Shown here: in pieces, positions 1-10,439 of the stretch
Layout: each line of letters starts with the position of its first letter
Position numbering within the stretch: position 1 is the first letter of the stretch
From: Magnetovibrio sp.
Lineage (GTDB): Bacteria > Pseudomonadota > Alphaproteobacteria > Rhodospirillales > Casp-alpha2
Direction: 5' to 3'
NCBI GenBank assembly: GCA_002722175.1
Contig: PBKU01000030.1
Location: 1-64,000, forward strand
DNA length: 64,000 nt
Notes under the pieces: model-generated
Database searches by the model: none
Seen by the model: only the letters and a program-made list of their open reading frames with translations
Told to the model about the DNA's origin: nothing
Position numbers and translations under genes: made by a program

Positions 1-575
1 AAAATTCGTTTGCCTCCAAGTGGTTTTTTATCAATTATTCCAAAGTGTTTTAAAACCACTGAAACGATTGTATTAAGATCGGCCATTCGCCCCACACCAT
101 AATCTCCGCAAACCATATCCCCCTCTGCTGGCCCAATAATTCCAACTCCTCGGTCATCAAGTATTTTTACATTTTCTTGAGTTGCCGGGTGTTGCCACAT
201 ATTTTTGTTCATAGCTGGCGCAACAAAAACTGGTTTGTCTGAAGCGAGTAACACTGTTGTTGCTAGGTCATCTGCAAGACCCCTAGCCATTTTTGCCAAA
301 ATGTTAGCGCTTGCTGGAACCACCAGAAGAAGGTCTGCCGAGCGCGGCAACTTGATGTGACCCATTTCATGTTCATCAGTAAGAGAAAATAAATTCTGGA
401 AAACCCGGTCCCCTGAAATTGCCTCTAATGTCATAGGTGAAACGAAAGCTGCCCCTGAATCCGTTAAAATACATCTGACGTCAATGCTTTGGTCATTGAA
501 CAATCTAACCAATTCTGGAGCTTTATAAGCAGCAATACCGCCCGATATGATAAGAAGTATTCTTTTTTTTCGCAC
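1..575 (-). CDS. coaBC: Phosphopantothenoylcysteine decarboxylase/phosphopantothenate-cysteine ligase, N-terminal part (cut by window edge)
   Basis: Bifunctional coenzyme A biosynthesis enzyme; only the first 191 codons lie in the window. I translated it by hand on the minus strand from a GTG at 575 (protein begins MRKKRILLIISGGIAAYKAP). This part is the flavodoxin-like CoaC decarboxylase domain: an N-terminal SGGIAAYKA motif, then PASANILAKMARGLADDL and PAMNKNMW, which are CoaC active-site and FMN-binding signatures. The visible end, KKPLGGKRI, is the linker just before the CoaB ligase domain, so that half lies outside. A weak GGGAC ribosome site precedes the GTG. In many alphaproteobacteria ubiB sits between ubiE and coaBC; here that space holds no gene. 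Confidence 0.93.
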   Translation of the reverse strand, partial: MRKKRILLIISGGIAAYKAPELVRLFNDQSIDVRCILTDSGAAFVSPMTLEAISGDRVFQNLFSLTDEHEMGHIKLPRSADLLLVVPASANILAKMARGLADDLATTVLLASDKPVFVAPAMNKNMWQHPATQENVKILDDRGVGIIGPAEGDMVCGDYGVGRMADLNTIVSVVLKHFGIIDKKPLGGKRI

Positions 576-989
576 AAAAAAGTCCCAACAAAGTTTATTA
601 ATAAATCATGAAAAGCTATTCCGGTATCCAGCACATATTAAATAGTAAAGTAATTAAAGCAAAAGTAGAAATTTTTAGGCAACATTAAGAGTTTTTGTTT
701 CTTAAATTTAACTTATATCAAACCTATACAAGTTAAGACAATTCAGAGAGGTGGTAAAATATTTCTTTATGACCGAGAAAAGTAGCAGCTGAATATGCAA
801 AAAATTCTACTAGTAAGCGCTTGCAGAAGATTTTTTTGGTAATTTTACTATTAATAGCGCAACGCTATGAAAAATATTTATTATGTTACCATGCCCTCTC
901 GCTCTAAATAAGCGGGAATTAACCTAACTTAACTGGAGACCGAACCGAACGAATATAACCTGCACTGGGATTAGATTGATCTTGAGCAG
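576..989. other. Gene-free gap between ubiE and coaBC
   Basis: This 414-base AT-rich stretch separates the 3' end of ubiE from the 5' end of coaBC, both on the minus strand. I see no convincing reading frame and no tRNA. It contains a small perfect hairpin at 854-868 (6-base arms ATAGCG/CGCTAT, 3-base loop) without a T-run on either strand, and an imperfect one near 897-917. It presumably carries the coaBC promoter, but I could not define -35/-10 boxes with confidence. Confidence 0.6.
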
Positions 990-1736
990 CTAGCTGCGCC
1001 ATCCTGAGTGTATAGCCACAATCCCACCTGATAAATTCTTTGTGCGCACATACGAAAAATTAGCGGCTTCAATAATTTCCTGAAACGTCTCTTGATCAGG
1101 AAATTGACGTATACTTTTAACTAGATACTCGTAGGCTTCTCGGTCATTGGCAACGTAAGCACCTATTCTTGGGATTGCCTTAAAGGACCAAGCATCATAA
1201 AAAAACGAAAAAATTGGCAATTGAATTCTGCTAAATTCCAAACACATAAAACGGCCACCCGGTTTTAATACGCGAAAAGCTTCTGATAACGCAACGTCTA
1301 ACCGTGAAACATTTCGCAAACAAAAAGCTGTCACATAAATGTCAACTGACTTGTTAGGAAAAGGTAAAGATTCCGCATCGGCAACTACCCAGCTGATTTC
1401 TTCTAATACACCTCTATCTAAAGCGCGATTTTGTCCAACCTCTAACATATTAGGATTGATATCAGCGACTATTACTTCAGGTCCTGGATTTCCTGCTTGT
1501 TTTAGCACGCCAAGAGCAATATCACCTGTTCCGCCTCCAACATCCAATATCCGTGTTCCTGGCTGAGGTGACAACCATTTGATCATTGCTTTCTTCCAAC
1601 TGCGGTGCCGACCAATGCTCATTAAATCGTTCATTAAATCATAATGACTAGCTACCGAAGAGAATACATTCTCCACTAAAGAAGACTTTTCACGTTCTGC
1701 AATTGATTTATTGAGAGAAAGATTTTTCTTTTTCAT
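990..1736 (-). CDS. ubiE: Demethylmenaquinone/2-octaprenyl-6-methoxy-benzoquinol C-methyltransferase UbiE
   Basis: SAM-dependent C-methyltransferase of ubiquinone (and menaquinone) synthesis, acting on the membrane-bound quinone ring. Family signatures are plain: VFSSVASHYDLMNDLMS near the N-terminus, motif I LDVGGGTGDIALG, then VVADAESLPFPNKSVD, FCLRNV, RVLKPGG, and the C-terminal NLSGGIVAIHSGWRS ending. I chose the ATG at 1736 (MKKKNLSLN) because the conserved family start lies soon after it; the frame extends upstream to 1796, and none of the starts has a good ribosome site. From 1736 the protein is 248 residues, normal for the family. It is divergent from mutM, an arrangement common in alphaproteobacteria. 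Confidence 0.95.
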   Translation of the reverse strand: MKKKNLSLNKSIAEREKSSLVENVFSSVASHYDLMNDLMSIGRHRSWKKAMIKWLSPQPGTRILDVGGGTGDIALGVLKQAGNPGPEVIVADINPNMLEVGQNRALDRGVLEEISWVVADAESLPFPNKSVDIYVTAFCLRNVSRLDVALSEAFRVLKPGGRFMCLEFSRIQLPIFSFFYDAWSFKAIPRIGAYVANDREAYEYLVKSIRQFPDQETFQEIIEAANFSYVRTKNLSGGIVAIHSGWRS

Positions 1737-1841
1737 TGTATGTTTTATTATATTAAGTGATTTTAGTCTCATTAAGCTACTACTCGATAACGGCAACCAA
1801 ATACTATAATGTAATAGAAACTAAAGAAAAGAGGTCTTGAT

Positions 1842-2672
1842 ATGCCGGAATTACCGGAGGTTGAGACAATCCGACGAATTCTTGAGCCTGCGTTAACCGG
1901 GAAACGTATTACCGGTATCACAATGAACAAGCAAAAGCTTCGCTTCCCTTTCCCAGAAAACTTCAAGAAACGTTTGACCGGTCGAACCATACATTGCATT
2001 CAGAGGAGAGCAAAGTACCTTTTGTTTTATCTTGATACAAAAGACATTCTAGTCGCTCATCTTGGAATGTCGGGTTCTTTTCGTTTAATGAGCAAACAAG
2101 ACCTTAGAGTCAATGCACACGACCACGTTACTTTTATGACAAATACAGATACTATTGTTCATTATAATGACCCAAGGCGTTTTGGTTTTATGGATTTAGT
2201 GGATTCCAGAAAACTCAACTGTCATCCGATGCTCCGGTCCCTTGGGCCAGAGCCTTTATCGGAATATTTTAATGCAGAAATTTTGATAAACAACTTAGCA
2301 AAACGGAAAGGCGCAATAAAACCTGCTCTGTTAGATCAAAAGCTAATTGCCGGGATAGGCAATATTTATGCATGTGAGGCACTTTTTAGGGCAAGACTCT
2401 CGCCCCGGCGTTCGGCTTACAATATACGCGGGAAAAGAGCTGAGTATTTAGTTGAGGCAATAAAAAATGTTCTGATCGAAGCAATTGAGGCAGGAGGAGC
2501 TACACTCCGAAATCATCAAGACCCAGATGGGAAAATTGGGTACTTTCAAAATAAATTTTCGGTTTATGGTCGAGATGGCAAGTCATGTGAAAACTGCAAT
2601 TGTAACCATGGAATAAGGAAAATAATTCAAAGTGGGCGACCAACCTTTTTTTGCTCTACGCATCAAAAATGA
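1842..2672 (+). CDS. mutM: Formamidopyrimidine-DNA glycosylase (Fpg/MutM)
   Basis: Base-excision repair enzyme that removes 8-oxoguanine and ring-opened purines and nicks the abasic site. The mature N-terminus PELPEVETIRR supplies the catalytic Pro2 and Glu3; Lys in RRAKYLLF matches the conserved Lys57; LDQKLIAGIGNIYACEALF is the helix-two-turn-helix segment. The C-terminal zinc finger reads CENC ... FFCSTHQK, so its fourth ligand position is His instead of the usual Cys (see findings). Length 276 is typical. The stop overlaps the start of the next gene by four bases (ATGA), suggesting translational coupling with the secreted protein. Confidence 0.96.
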   Translation: MPELPEVETIRRILEPALTGKRITGITMNKQKLRFPFPENFKKRLTGRTIHCIQRRAKYLLFYLDTKDILVAHLGMSGSFRLMSKQDLRVNAHDHVTFMTNTDTIVHYNDPRRFGFMDLVDSRKLNCHPMLRSLGPEPLSEYFNAEILINNLAKRKGAIKPALLDQKLIAGIGNIYACEALFRARLSPRRSAYNIRGKRAEYLVEAIKNVLIEAIEAGGATLRNHQDPDGKIGYFQNKFSVYGRDGKSCENCNCNHGIRKIIQSGRPTFFCSTHQK

Positions 2673-3058
2673 CAAAAAAACGCCATATTTCCAGACTATT
2701 TATTTTAGCAATTAACTTGATTTTCCTTTGTTCAGTATCAAGTGCAGAACAAGTTCCGCTGTCAGGCAATTTTCTCTCAACAATCGAAGATATTCCTGTA
2801 GCACCTGGGATGACGGAGCTTCACTCTGAAAAGATTATTTTTGAGACAATTGGCGGTCGGATAGCTGAAGCACAAGTGGTAGGAAGAAAAACACCAAATG
2901 CAGTTAGAGTTTTCTATAGAGAAACACTACCCCAACTTGGATGGAAGAGAATTCGAAACGACATTTATGATCGTGAAGATGAGATTCTAAATATCAATGT
3001 AACCCGTTCTGGAAACGATACCTTGGTAACATTTATGCTCAGACCGAAAAATAATTAA
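2669..3058 (+). CDS. Small secreted/periplasmic protein of unknown function
   Basis: I do not recognise a characterised family. From the ATG at 2669 (overlapping the mutM stop as ATGA) the 129-residue product starts with a basic tip and a hydrophobic stretch, MTKKRHISRLFILAINLIF, followed by CSVSSAEQ, a plausible signal peptidase site after SSA. The mature part is about 105 residues with mixed alpha/beta character, including IPVAPGMTEL, GGRIAEAQVVG, and RVFYRETLPQLGWKRI. I recall similar small proteins between mutM and rpsT in other alphaproteobacteria, but cannot verify this here. The frame extends six codons upstream inside mutM; the signal peptide favours the chosen start. No transmembrane segment remains after cleavage. 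Confidence 0.75.
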   Translation: MTKKRHISRLFILAINLIFLCSVSSAEQVPLSGNFLSTIEDIPVAPGMTELHSEKIIFETIGGRIAEAQVVGRKTPNAVRVFYRETLPQLGWKRIRNDIYDREDEILNINVTRSGNDTLVTFMLRPKNN

Positions 3059-3101
3059 TTGTTTTTCCTGAGAATTTTTTTATAACTATGACCTTGATTG
3101 C

Positions 3102-3130
3102 TTGACGCTTTGTTTTGCCGGCTATATAAG
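3102..3130 (+). promoter_or_regulatory. Sigma-70-type promoter of rpsT
   Basis: A -35 box TTGACG (3102-3107) and a -10 box TATAAG (3125-3130) are separated by exactly 17 bases, each matching consensus in five of six positions. The predicted transcript would start near 3137, about 36 bases before the rpsT ATG. It gives rpsT its own promoter downstream of the mutM pair. Confidence 0.6.
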
Positions 3131-3172
3131 CCTGCCTTTGTTTTCAAATTCTCATAGATGGACCTTTTCTAT

Positions 3173-3439
3173 ATGGCCAATCACGCTTCTGCAAAAAAAA
3201 GAATTCGCCAAACAAATCGACGGACTCAAATAAATGGTTCGCGCCGCAGCTCGGTTAGGACATATGTTCGAAAAGTTGAAGAGGCCATTGAAAGCGCTAA
3301 CCACGAAGCTGCATCTACTGCCCTTCGAGTTGCCGAACCGCAGCTAGCAAGAGGGGCACAAAAGGGTGTGATTGATAGAAACATGATGCGCCGAAAACTC
3401 TCTCGTCTATCGGTTAGGGTCAAAAAACTGAAAAGTTAA
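3173..3439 (+). CDS. rpsT: 30S ribosomal protein S20
   Basis: Small basic protein of the 30S subunit that binds 16S rRNA. The start is set at the ATG giving MANHASAKKRIRQTNRR, the nearly invariant S20 N-terminus; an upstream in-frame ATG at 3158 would add five residues with no family support. The 88-residue product is rich in Lys/Arg and Ala and largely helical (RTYVRKVEEAIES, NMMRRKLSRLSVRVKKL), as expected. A good promoter lies about 36 bases upstream of the putative leader, and a hairpin region with a T-run follows about 85 bases downstream. rpsT just before dnaA is a typical alphaproteobacterial order. Confidence 0.97.
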   Translation: MANHASAKKRIRQTNRRTQINGSRRSSVRTYVRKVEEAIESANHEAASTALRVAEPQLARGAQKGVIDRNMMRRKLSRLSVRVKKLKS

Positions 3440-3882
3440 TACCTAGCGCTAAGAATTAGAGAGAAGCTAATTAGAGTAACTAGACACTATACGCTCCTAT
3501 CGTATATAAAACGCGAATCAAGAATCCTATGGATTCGAATTCTTCGAATTTGTCAATCGATTTTTTTTATTTTTTTACACTGTTCTTCATCGATCCCTAT
3601 TGACCAGCAAAGCTTAGTAAAAGTAATATCGCGCATGTAGATGCTTGCTTGAAAAATTGGCACTGTTTTTCAGTAGATAAATTCTGTTAGAAAAGTTTGT
3701 ATATAATATTAACTAAAAATTGATTTTCTTAGGTGGTGGGCTGGTGTTGATATCTGATTAATATTGTCAGCTAATTCAGACCTGCCTTGTGTTTTTAAAT
3801 TAATAGAGTGTAGCGTCGCCGACATAATTTTTTGCGATCCCGCAAACATTGGAGATGCAATCTTTTGGGGCTATCAAGTGAT
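3440..3882. other. Intergenic region between rpsT and dnaA
   Basis: This 443-base AT-rich region contains the rpsT downstream hairpins (annotated separately) and a TATAAT at 3702-3707 that may be a -10 box for dnaA, though no good -35 is placed before it. I looked for DnaA boxes (TTATCCACA and its complement) and found only sequences with two mismatches, for example AGTAGATAA near 3672 and TGTTGATAT near 3747. I therefore do not call an origin here. A frame open from a TTG at 3832 joins dnaA, but the sequence before 3883 does not resemble DnaA. Confidence 0.5.
3522..3568 (+). terminator. Two overlapping, mutually exclusive hairpins followed by a T-run after rpsT
   Basis: The first hairpin is GAATCC/GGATTC (3522-3527 and 3531-3536, loop TAT). 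The second is ATTCGAA/TTCGAAT (3533-3539 and 3543-3549, loop TTC). They share bases 3533-3536, so only one can form at a time. A run of eight T begins at 3561, twelve bases after the second stem. The low GC content and the gap before the T-run make this a modest terminator at best; an attenuator or an operator is equally possible. Confidence 0.4.
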
Positions 3883-5286
3883 ATGACAAATCGGCGAGTC
3901 AATATTCCAACTTCAACTGAGACCAAAAAATCTGTATCTGAACAGTGGAACGAGTTGGTCGAAAGACTCCGGCAAGATATTGGTGAGGCAGCATATCAAA
4001 GTTGGATTAAGCCAATTGTAGTTCGAAAAGTTGATGGTGGGACAGCATACTTAACAGTCCCAACCCGATTTATGCGTGATTGGATCCTAGCACATTATGC
4101 TGAAGACCTAAGGGAATTGTGGCGCACCCTGAACAGCGACATTCAGCAAGTAGAAATCAGGGTCAACGCAGACCGAGTCTCGCGCACCAATTTAGGCCCC
4201 CTGAATTCCGAAGTTACTGCTTCAGAAAGCGTCCCCAAAAGTAAGAACGTTGGCGCCGATGATATTCTTTCTGCTCCATTAGATCCACGCTTCACATTCG
4301 AAAATTTTGTGGTAGGAAAACCAAATGAATTTGCGTATGCGGCAGCGCGACGGGTGTCAGAAGCCTCGTCTTTGCCGTTCAATCCACTATTCTTGTATGG
4401 GGGGGTTGGACTTGGAAAAACTCATTTGATGCATGGGATCGCCTGGCATATCCGAAATACCGCCCCTAAAAGAGCTGTTATATATATGTCAGCTGAAAAA
4501 TTCATGTACCGATTTATTCGGGCGTTACGTGAAAAATCTACTGTTGACTTTAAAGACCAGTTCAGATCGGCTGATGTTCTGATGATAGATGATGTTCAAT
4601 TCATTGCTGGAAAGGAGTCTACCCAGGAGGAATTTTTCCACACGTTTAATGCTTTAGTTGACCAAGGGCGTCAAATAGTGATTTCTGCAGACAAATCTCC
4701 TTCCGACCTAGGAATGGAAGAACGATTGGTTTCCAGGTTAAATTGTGGCCTGGTAGCTGACATTCATGCAACTACATATGAATTGCGTCTCGGAATATTA
4801 GAATCCAAAGCAGAGCAACTAAGCGCGAAGGTCCCTCGGAAGGTCATAGAGTTTCTTGCACACAAAATCACGTCTAACGTGCGCGAATTAGAAGGAGGCT
4901 TAAATCGTGTTGTCGCCCACGCTCAACTAGTAGGTCGCGAAATATCGATGGAAGCCACACATGATGTATTACATGATCTGTTGCGAGCAAATGACCGGCG
5001 AGTCACGGTCGACGAAATTCAAAAACGTGTTGCGGAGCATTTTAATATCCGCATCTCTGACATGCACTCGGCTAGGCGAGCTAGATCAGTAGCACGCCCC
5101 CGTCAAGTTGCAATGTATCTTGCAAAACAGTTAACAGCACGTTCGCTTCCGGAAATTGGCCGGAAGTTCGGCGGGCGAGACCATACAACAGTCATGCATG
5201 CAATACGAAAAGTTGATGAATTGCGTGATATAGATCAGGGCTTTGGCGAAGACGTGGAGCTTTTAAAGCGAATGCTCGAAAATTAA
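3883..5286 (+). CDS. dnaA: Chromosomal replication initiator protein DnaA
   Basis: AAA+ ATPase that binds DnaA boxes and opens the origin. The 467-residue product from ATG 3883 has domain I at its N-terminus ([20 protein letters not shown]), a variable linker (about 90-130), the AAA+ core with Walker [10 protein letters not shown] (about 173-181), Walker B LMIDDVQF (about 233-240) and the arginine-finger region EERLVSRL, then domain IV with [13 protein letters not shown], the DnaA-box-binding helix. An alternative TTG at 3832 would add 17 unlike residues, so I prefer the ATG, although no strong ribosome site is seen. It is followed by dnaN, recF and gyrB on the same strand. Confidence 0.97.
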   Translation: MTNRRVNIPTSTETKKSVSEQWNELVERLRQDIGEAAYQSWIKPIVVRKVDGGTAYLTVPTRFMRDWILAHYAEDLRELWRTLNSDIQQVEIRVNADRVSRTNLGPLNSEVTASESVPKSKNVGADDILSAPLDPRFTFENFVVGKPNEFAYAAARRVSEASSLPFNPLFLYGGVGLGKTHLMHGIAWHIRNTAPKRAVIYMSAEKFMYRFIRALREKSTVDFKDQFRSADVLMIDDVQFIAGKESTQEEFFHTFNALVDQGRQIVISADKSPSDLGMEERLVSRLNCGLVADIHATTYELRLGILESKAEQLSAKVPRKVIEFLAHKITSNVRELEGGLNRVVAHAQLVGREISMEATHDVLHDLLRANDRRVTVDEIQKRVAEHFNIRISDMHSARRARSVARPRQVAMYLAKQLTARSLPEIGRKFGGRDHTTVMHAIRKVDELRDIDQGFGEDVELLKRMLEN

Positions 5287-5420
5287 TGCCAATCTCATTG
5301 TAGTACTAAGAAGTTCTGACATCCACGTGATTCCGTTAGTTTTTCAGTATCTCTGCAAGTACCTTTGGAATACTGTGACGATAAAGTCAAACAAGTCTAT
5401 AAATAGAATGTTGCTCGAAA

Positions 5421-6536
5421 ATGAAAATTACAATTGATCGGACTAATTTGCTGAGATCTTTAAGCCACATCCAAAGCGTGGTGGAGCGTAGAAACACGAT
5501 TCCAATTTTAGCTAATGTAAAATTGAGTGTTGACCCGAATACGTTAACTCTAAATGCTACCGATTTAGATTTAGAGATTTCCGTAAATATAAAAACAAAT
5601 TCTTCATCTCCGGGGTCTACAACAGTTCCAGCCCACACGTTATATGAAATCATACGAAAATTACCGGAAGGCTCTGAGATAGCAATAGAAAGTATTAGTG
5701 AAAACCAATTAGTGTTACGTTCTGGTAGATATCAAACAACACTGTCTAGTCTCCCCACCACAGATTTTCCAGTAATGGATACTGATAACTACGATCACAG
5801 GTTCACCATACCTGCGGATAATCTGCGCCAACTTATTGATAGAACTAAGTTTGCCATTTCCAACGAAGAAACAAGATATTACTTAAACGGCATATATTTG
5901 CATGCCTCAGAAAATGCTAGCAGCCCAATGTTACGCGCTGTAGCCACTGATGGACATAGACTAGCAAGCAAAGATATACCTCTTCCGGATGGCGCTGAAA
6001 ATATACCTGGCATCATCCTCCCCCGCAAAATGGTTAACGAATTACGAAAACTCATTGAAGAAACCGATGACGAAATACAGATCTCCGCTTCAGAAAACAA
6101 AGTAAGGTTGGAATTTGGAAATGCCGTGCTTGTTTCAAAACTTATCGATGGAACTTTTCCTGACTATCAACGCGTTATACCTACTAACAATGACCAGTTT
6201 CTAGAGATAGACTGCAATAGTTTTGCCAATGCAGTAGACAGAGTATCGGCAATTTCAGCGGAAAAGTCACGTGCTGTAAAACTTAATATAGCAAGAAATA
6301 AGCTAACACTTGAAGCCTTTAGTCCTGACCATGGAAGTGCTAGTGAAGAACTTGATATTGAGTATGGCGGAAATTCTATGGAAATTGGATTTAATGCAGC
6401 CTACCTTTTAGATATTACACGCCAAATAAGTAGCGATAGCATCAATATTGCAATGGCTGATTCGGGTTCGCCCACGATGTTTTCCGAAAAGAATGACAAT
6501 AGCGCTCTTTTTGTCTTAATGCCAATGCGAGTCTAA
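5421..6536 (+). CDS. dnaN: DNA polymerase III beta subunit (sliding clamp)
   Basis: Ring-shaped processivity clamp of the replicative polymerase. The 371-residue protein starts MKITIDRTNLLRSLSHIQSV and contains RRNTIPILANV, FPVMD, RYYLNGIYLH, VATDGHRLA, GTFPDYQRVIP and the C-terminal ALFVLMPMRV, matching the three repeated clamp domains and the conserved MPMR tail. Length is normal. It lies 134 bases after dnaA, a space with no other gene, and only two bases before a possible TTG start of recF, which suggests a dnaN-recF transcription unit. Confidence 0.97.
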   Translation: MKITIDRTNLLRSLSHIQSVVERRNTIPILANVKLSVDPNTLTLNATDLDLEISVNIKTNSSSPGSTTVPAHTLYEIIRKLPEGSEIAIESISENQLVLRSGRYQTTLSSLPTTDFPVMDTDNYDHRFTIPADNLRQLIDRTKFAISNEETRYYLNGIYLHASENASSPMLRAVATDGHRLASKDIPLPDGAENIPGIILPRKMVNELRKLIEETDDEIQISASENKVRLEFGNAVLVSKLIDGTFPDYQRVIPTNNDQFLEIDCNSFANAVDRVSAISAEKSRAVKLNIARNKLTLEAFSPDHGSASEELDIEYGGNSMEIGFNAAYLLDITRQISSDSINIAMADSGSPTMFSEKNDNSALFVLMPMRV

Positions 6537-6571
6537 ACTTGGCTAGCGTTATATTCAAAGATAATATCTCG

Positions 6572-7768
6572 ATGGGCATGACTGACAAAACAGTATTTGA
6601 AATTCCTCCGAAGGTTGTTGCAATTTGCAAATTAACTCTTTCTAACTTCCGCTCTTATGAGGTGGCAAACATCGAAACCGGAGGCATGTCCGTAGTTATT
6701 ACCGGCCCAAATGGTGCAGGAAAAACTAATATTCTAGAAGCCCTATCATTTCTAGGTCCAGGACGTGGCTTAAAAAATGCTAAACTATGGGAAATATCGC
6801 GCCAGGTACGTCATCAAGAGCAAAATAAAAAAACCCTTCCTTGGGCTATAAATGCAAAACTTAAAACACCTGGCGGCATTCTCGAAATTGGAACCGGACT
6901 AAGTGCTAAAGATATTGCCGAAGGACGTGAGCGGAGAACCGTTAGAATTGGTGGGTCTGAGCAATCAAATCAAACTGCCCTCTCAAAACAGATAGCGATT
7001 GTCTGGCTAACCCCAAATATGAACGGATTGTTAGCAGCTGGGATGACACAACGTCGACAATTCATTGACCGACTAATCTCTGCCTCGGATCCAGCCCACA
7101 CTGGACGTGTTAGAGAATATGAAAAAGCAATGCGAGAGCGCCTTTACTTATTAACTAAGCAACACTCCTCTACTGATATTGACTGGCTATCAATATTAGA
7201 GCAAAGGATGGCTGAAAAAGGTTGCGCAATAGCCGTAGCAAGATTAGATCTTGTAGACTCATTATCTAGTAAATGCATGCAAGGTCATGATCCATTCCCT
7301 GGTATTTCAATAGAAATGATCGGGCAAATTGAGAATTGGGTCAGTCAAAGCTCCGCACTTCAAGTAGAGGATCGTATTAAAGAAGCATTAGAAAGTTCTC
7401 GTACAAATGACGCCTATACTAAAAAAACTAAAATTGGGCCACACAGGAGCAAATTACAAGTAACCTACGTAGAAAAAAACCAACTAGCCGAATTTTGCTC
7501 AACCGGAGAACAAAAAGCAATGCTTATATCCCTAGTCCTCTCACATTGCCAACTTCAACTTGCAGAATGTGGAAAACCGGTATTGCTGTTGTTAGATGAA
7601 ATTGCAGCTCATTTAGATAAAAAGAAACGCTCTGCTCTATTCAAGATTCTTGACCAATCTGGCTGCCAGGCCTGGCTAACTGGAACTGACCCTTTTCTGT
7701 TTAAGGAAATAAAGGGTCAAGCTCGCTTCTTTCAGGTGGGAGATGGAAAAATTATGGAAGCTAGTTAA
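6572..7768 (+). CDS. recF: DNA replication and repair protein RecF
   Basis: SMC-like ATPase that helps load RecA at single-strand gaps with RecO and RecR. It shows the RecF N-terminal pattern ICKLTLSNFRSYE, Walker A TGPNGAGKTNILEALSFLGPGRGL, the DFLG-equivalent segment IGPHRSKL, the signature EFCSTGEQKAMLISL and Walker B VLLLLDEIAAHLD. The start is uncertain: an ATG at 6572 is used here, ATG 6578 is close behind, and a TTG at 6539 would begin two bases after the dnaN stop; none has a clear ribosome site. From 6572 it is 398 residues, normal for the family. Confidence 0.93.
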   Translation: MGMTDKTVFEIPPKVVAICKLTLSNFRSYEVANIETGGMSVVITGPNGAGKTNILEALSFLGPGRGLKNAKLWEISRQVRHQEQNKKTLPWAINAKLKTPGGILEIGTGLSAKDIAEGRERRTVRIGGSEQSNQTALSKQIAIVWLTPNMNGLLAAGMTQRRQFIDRLISASDPAHTGRVREYEKAMRERLYLLTKQHSSTDIDWLSILEQRMAEKGCAIAVARLDLVDSLSSKCMQGHDPFPGISIEMIGQIENWVSQSSALQVEDRIKEALESSRTNDAYTKKTKIGPHRSKLQVTYVEKNQLAEFCSTGEQKAMLISLVLSHCQLQLAECGKPVLLLLDEIAAHLDKKKRSALFKILDQSGCQAWLTGTDPFLFKEIKGQARFFQVGDGKIMEAS

Positions 7769-7784
7769 TAAATTTTATCATTAA

Positions 7785-10268
<2,484 letters not shown>

Positions 10269-10439
10269 ACTTCTTTCTGCGCTAAACTCAAGATGCATTT
10301 TGTTTTAGAAATAAAGTTTCTATCACATTCCCTATTATTCATATTCCACTGTTACATATTTCTTCTGTGGAGAATAAAAAACTATGGTTATTTTAGTGTC
10401 TTAACTGATTCCTAAGAGAAAATATTACATAATTCAGCA

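Noticed and set aside
576-989. Relic of ubiB
   Set aside because: No stretch translated in any frame by eye resembles the ADCK kinase motifs, so I do not annotate a pseudogene.
3440-3882. Possible replication origin upstream of dnaA
   Set aside because: Only two-mismatch DnaA-box-like words were found and no cluster of boxes or AT-rich repeats; in alphaproteobacteria the origin is often elsewhere.
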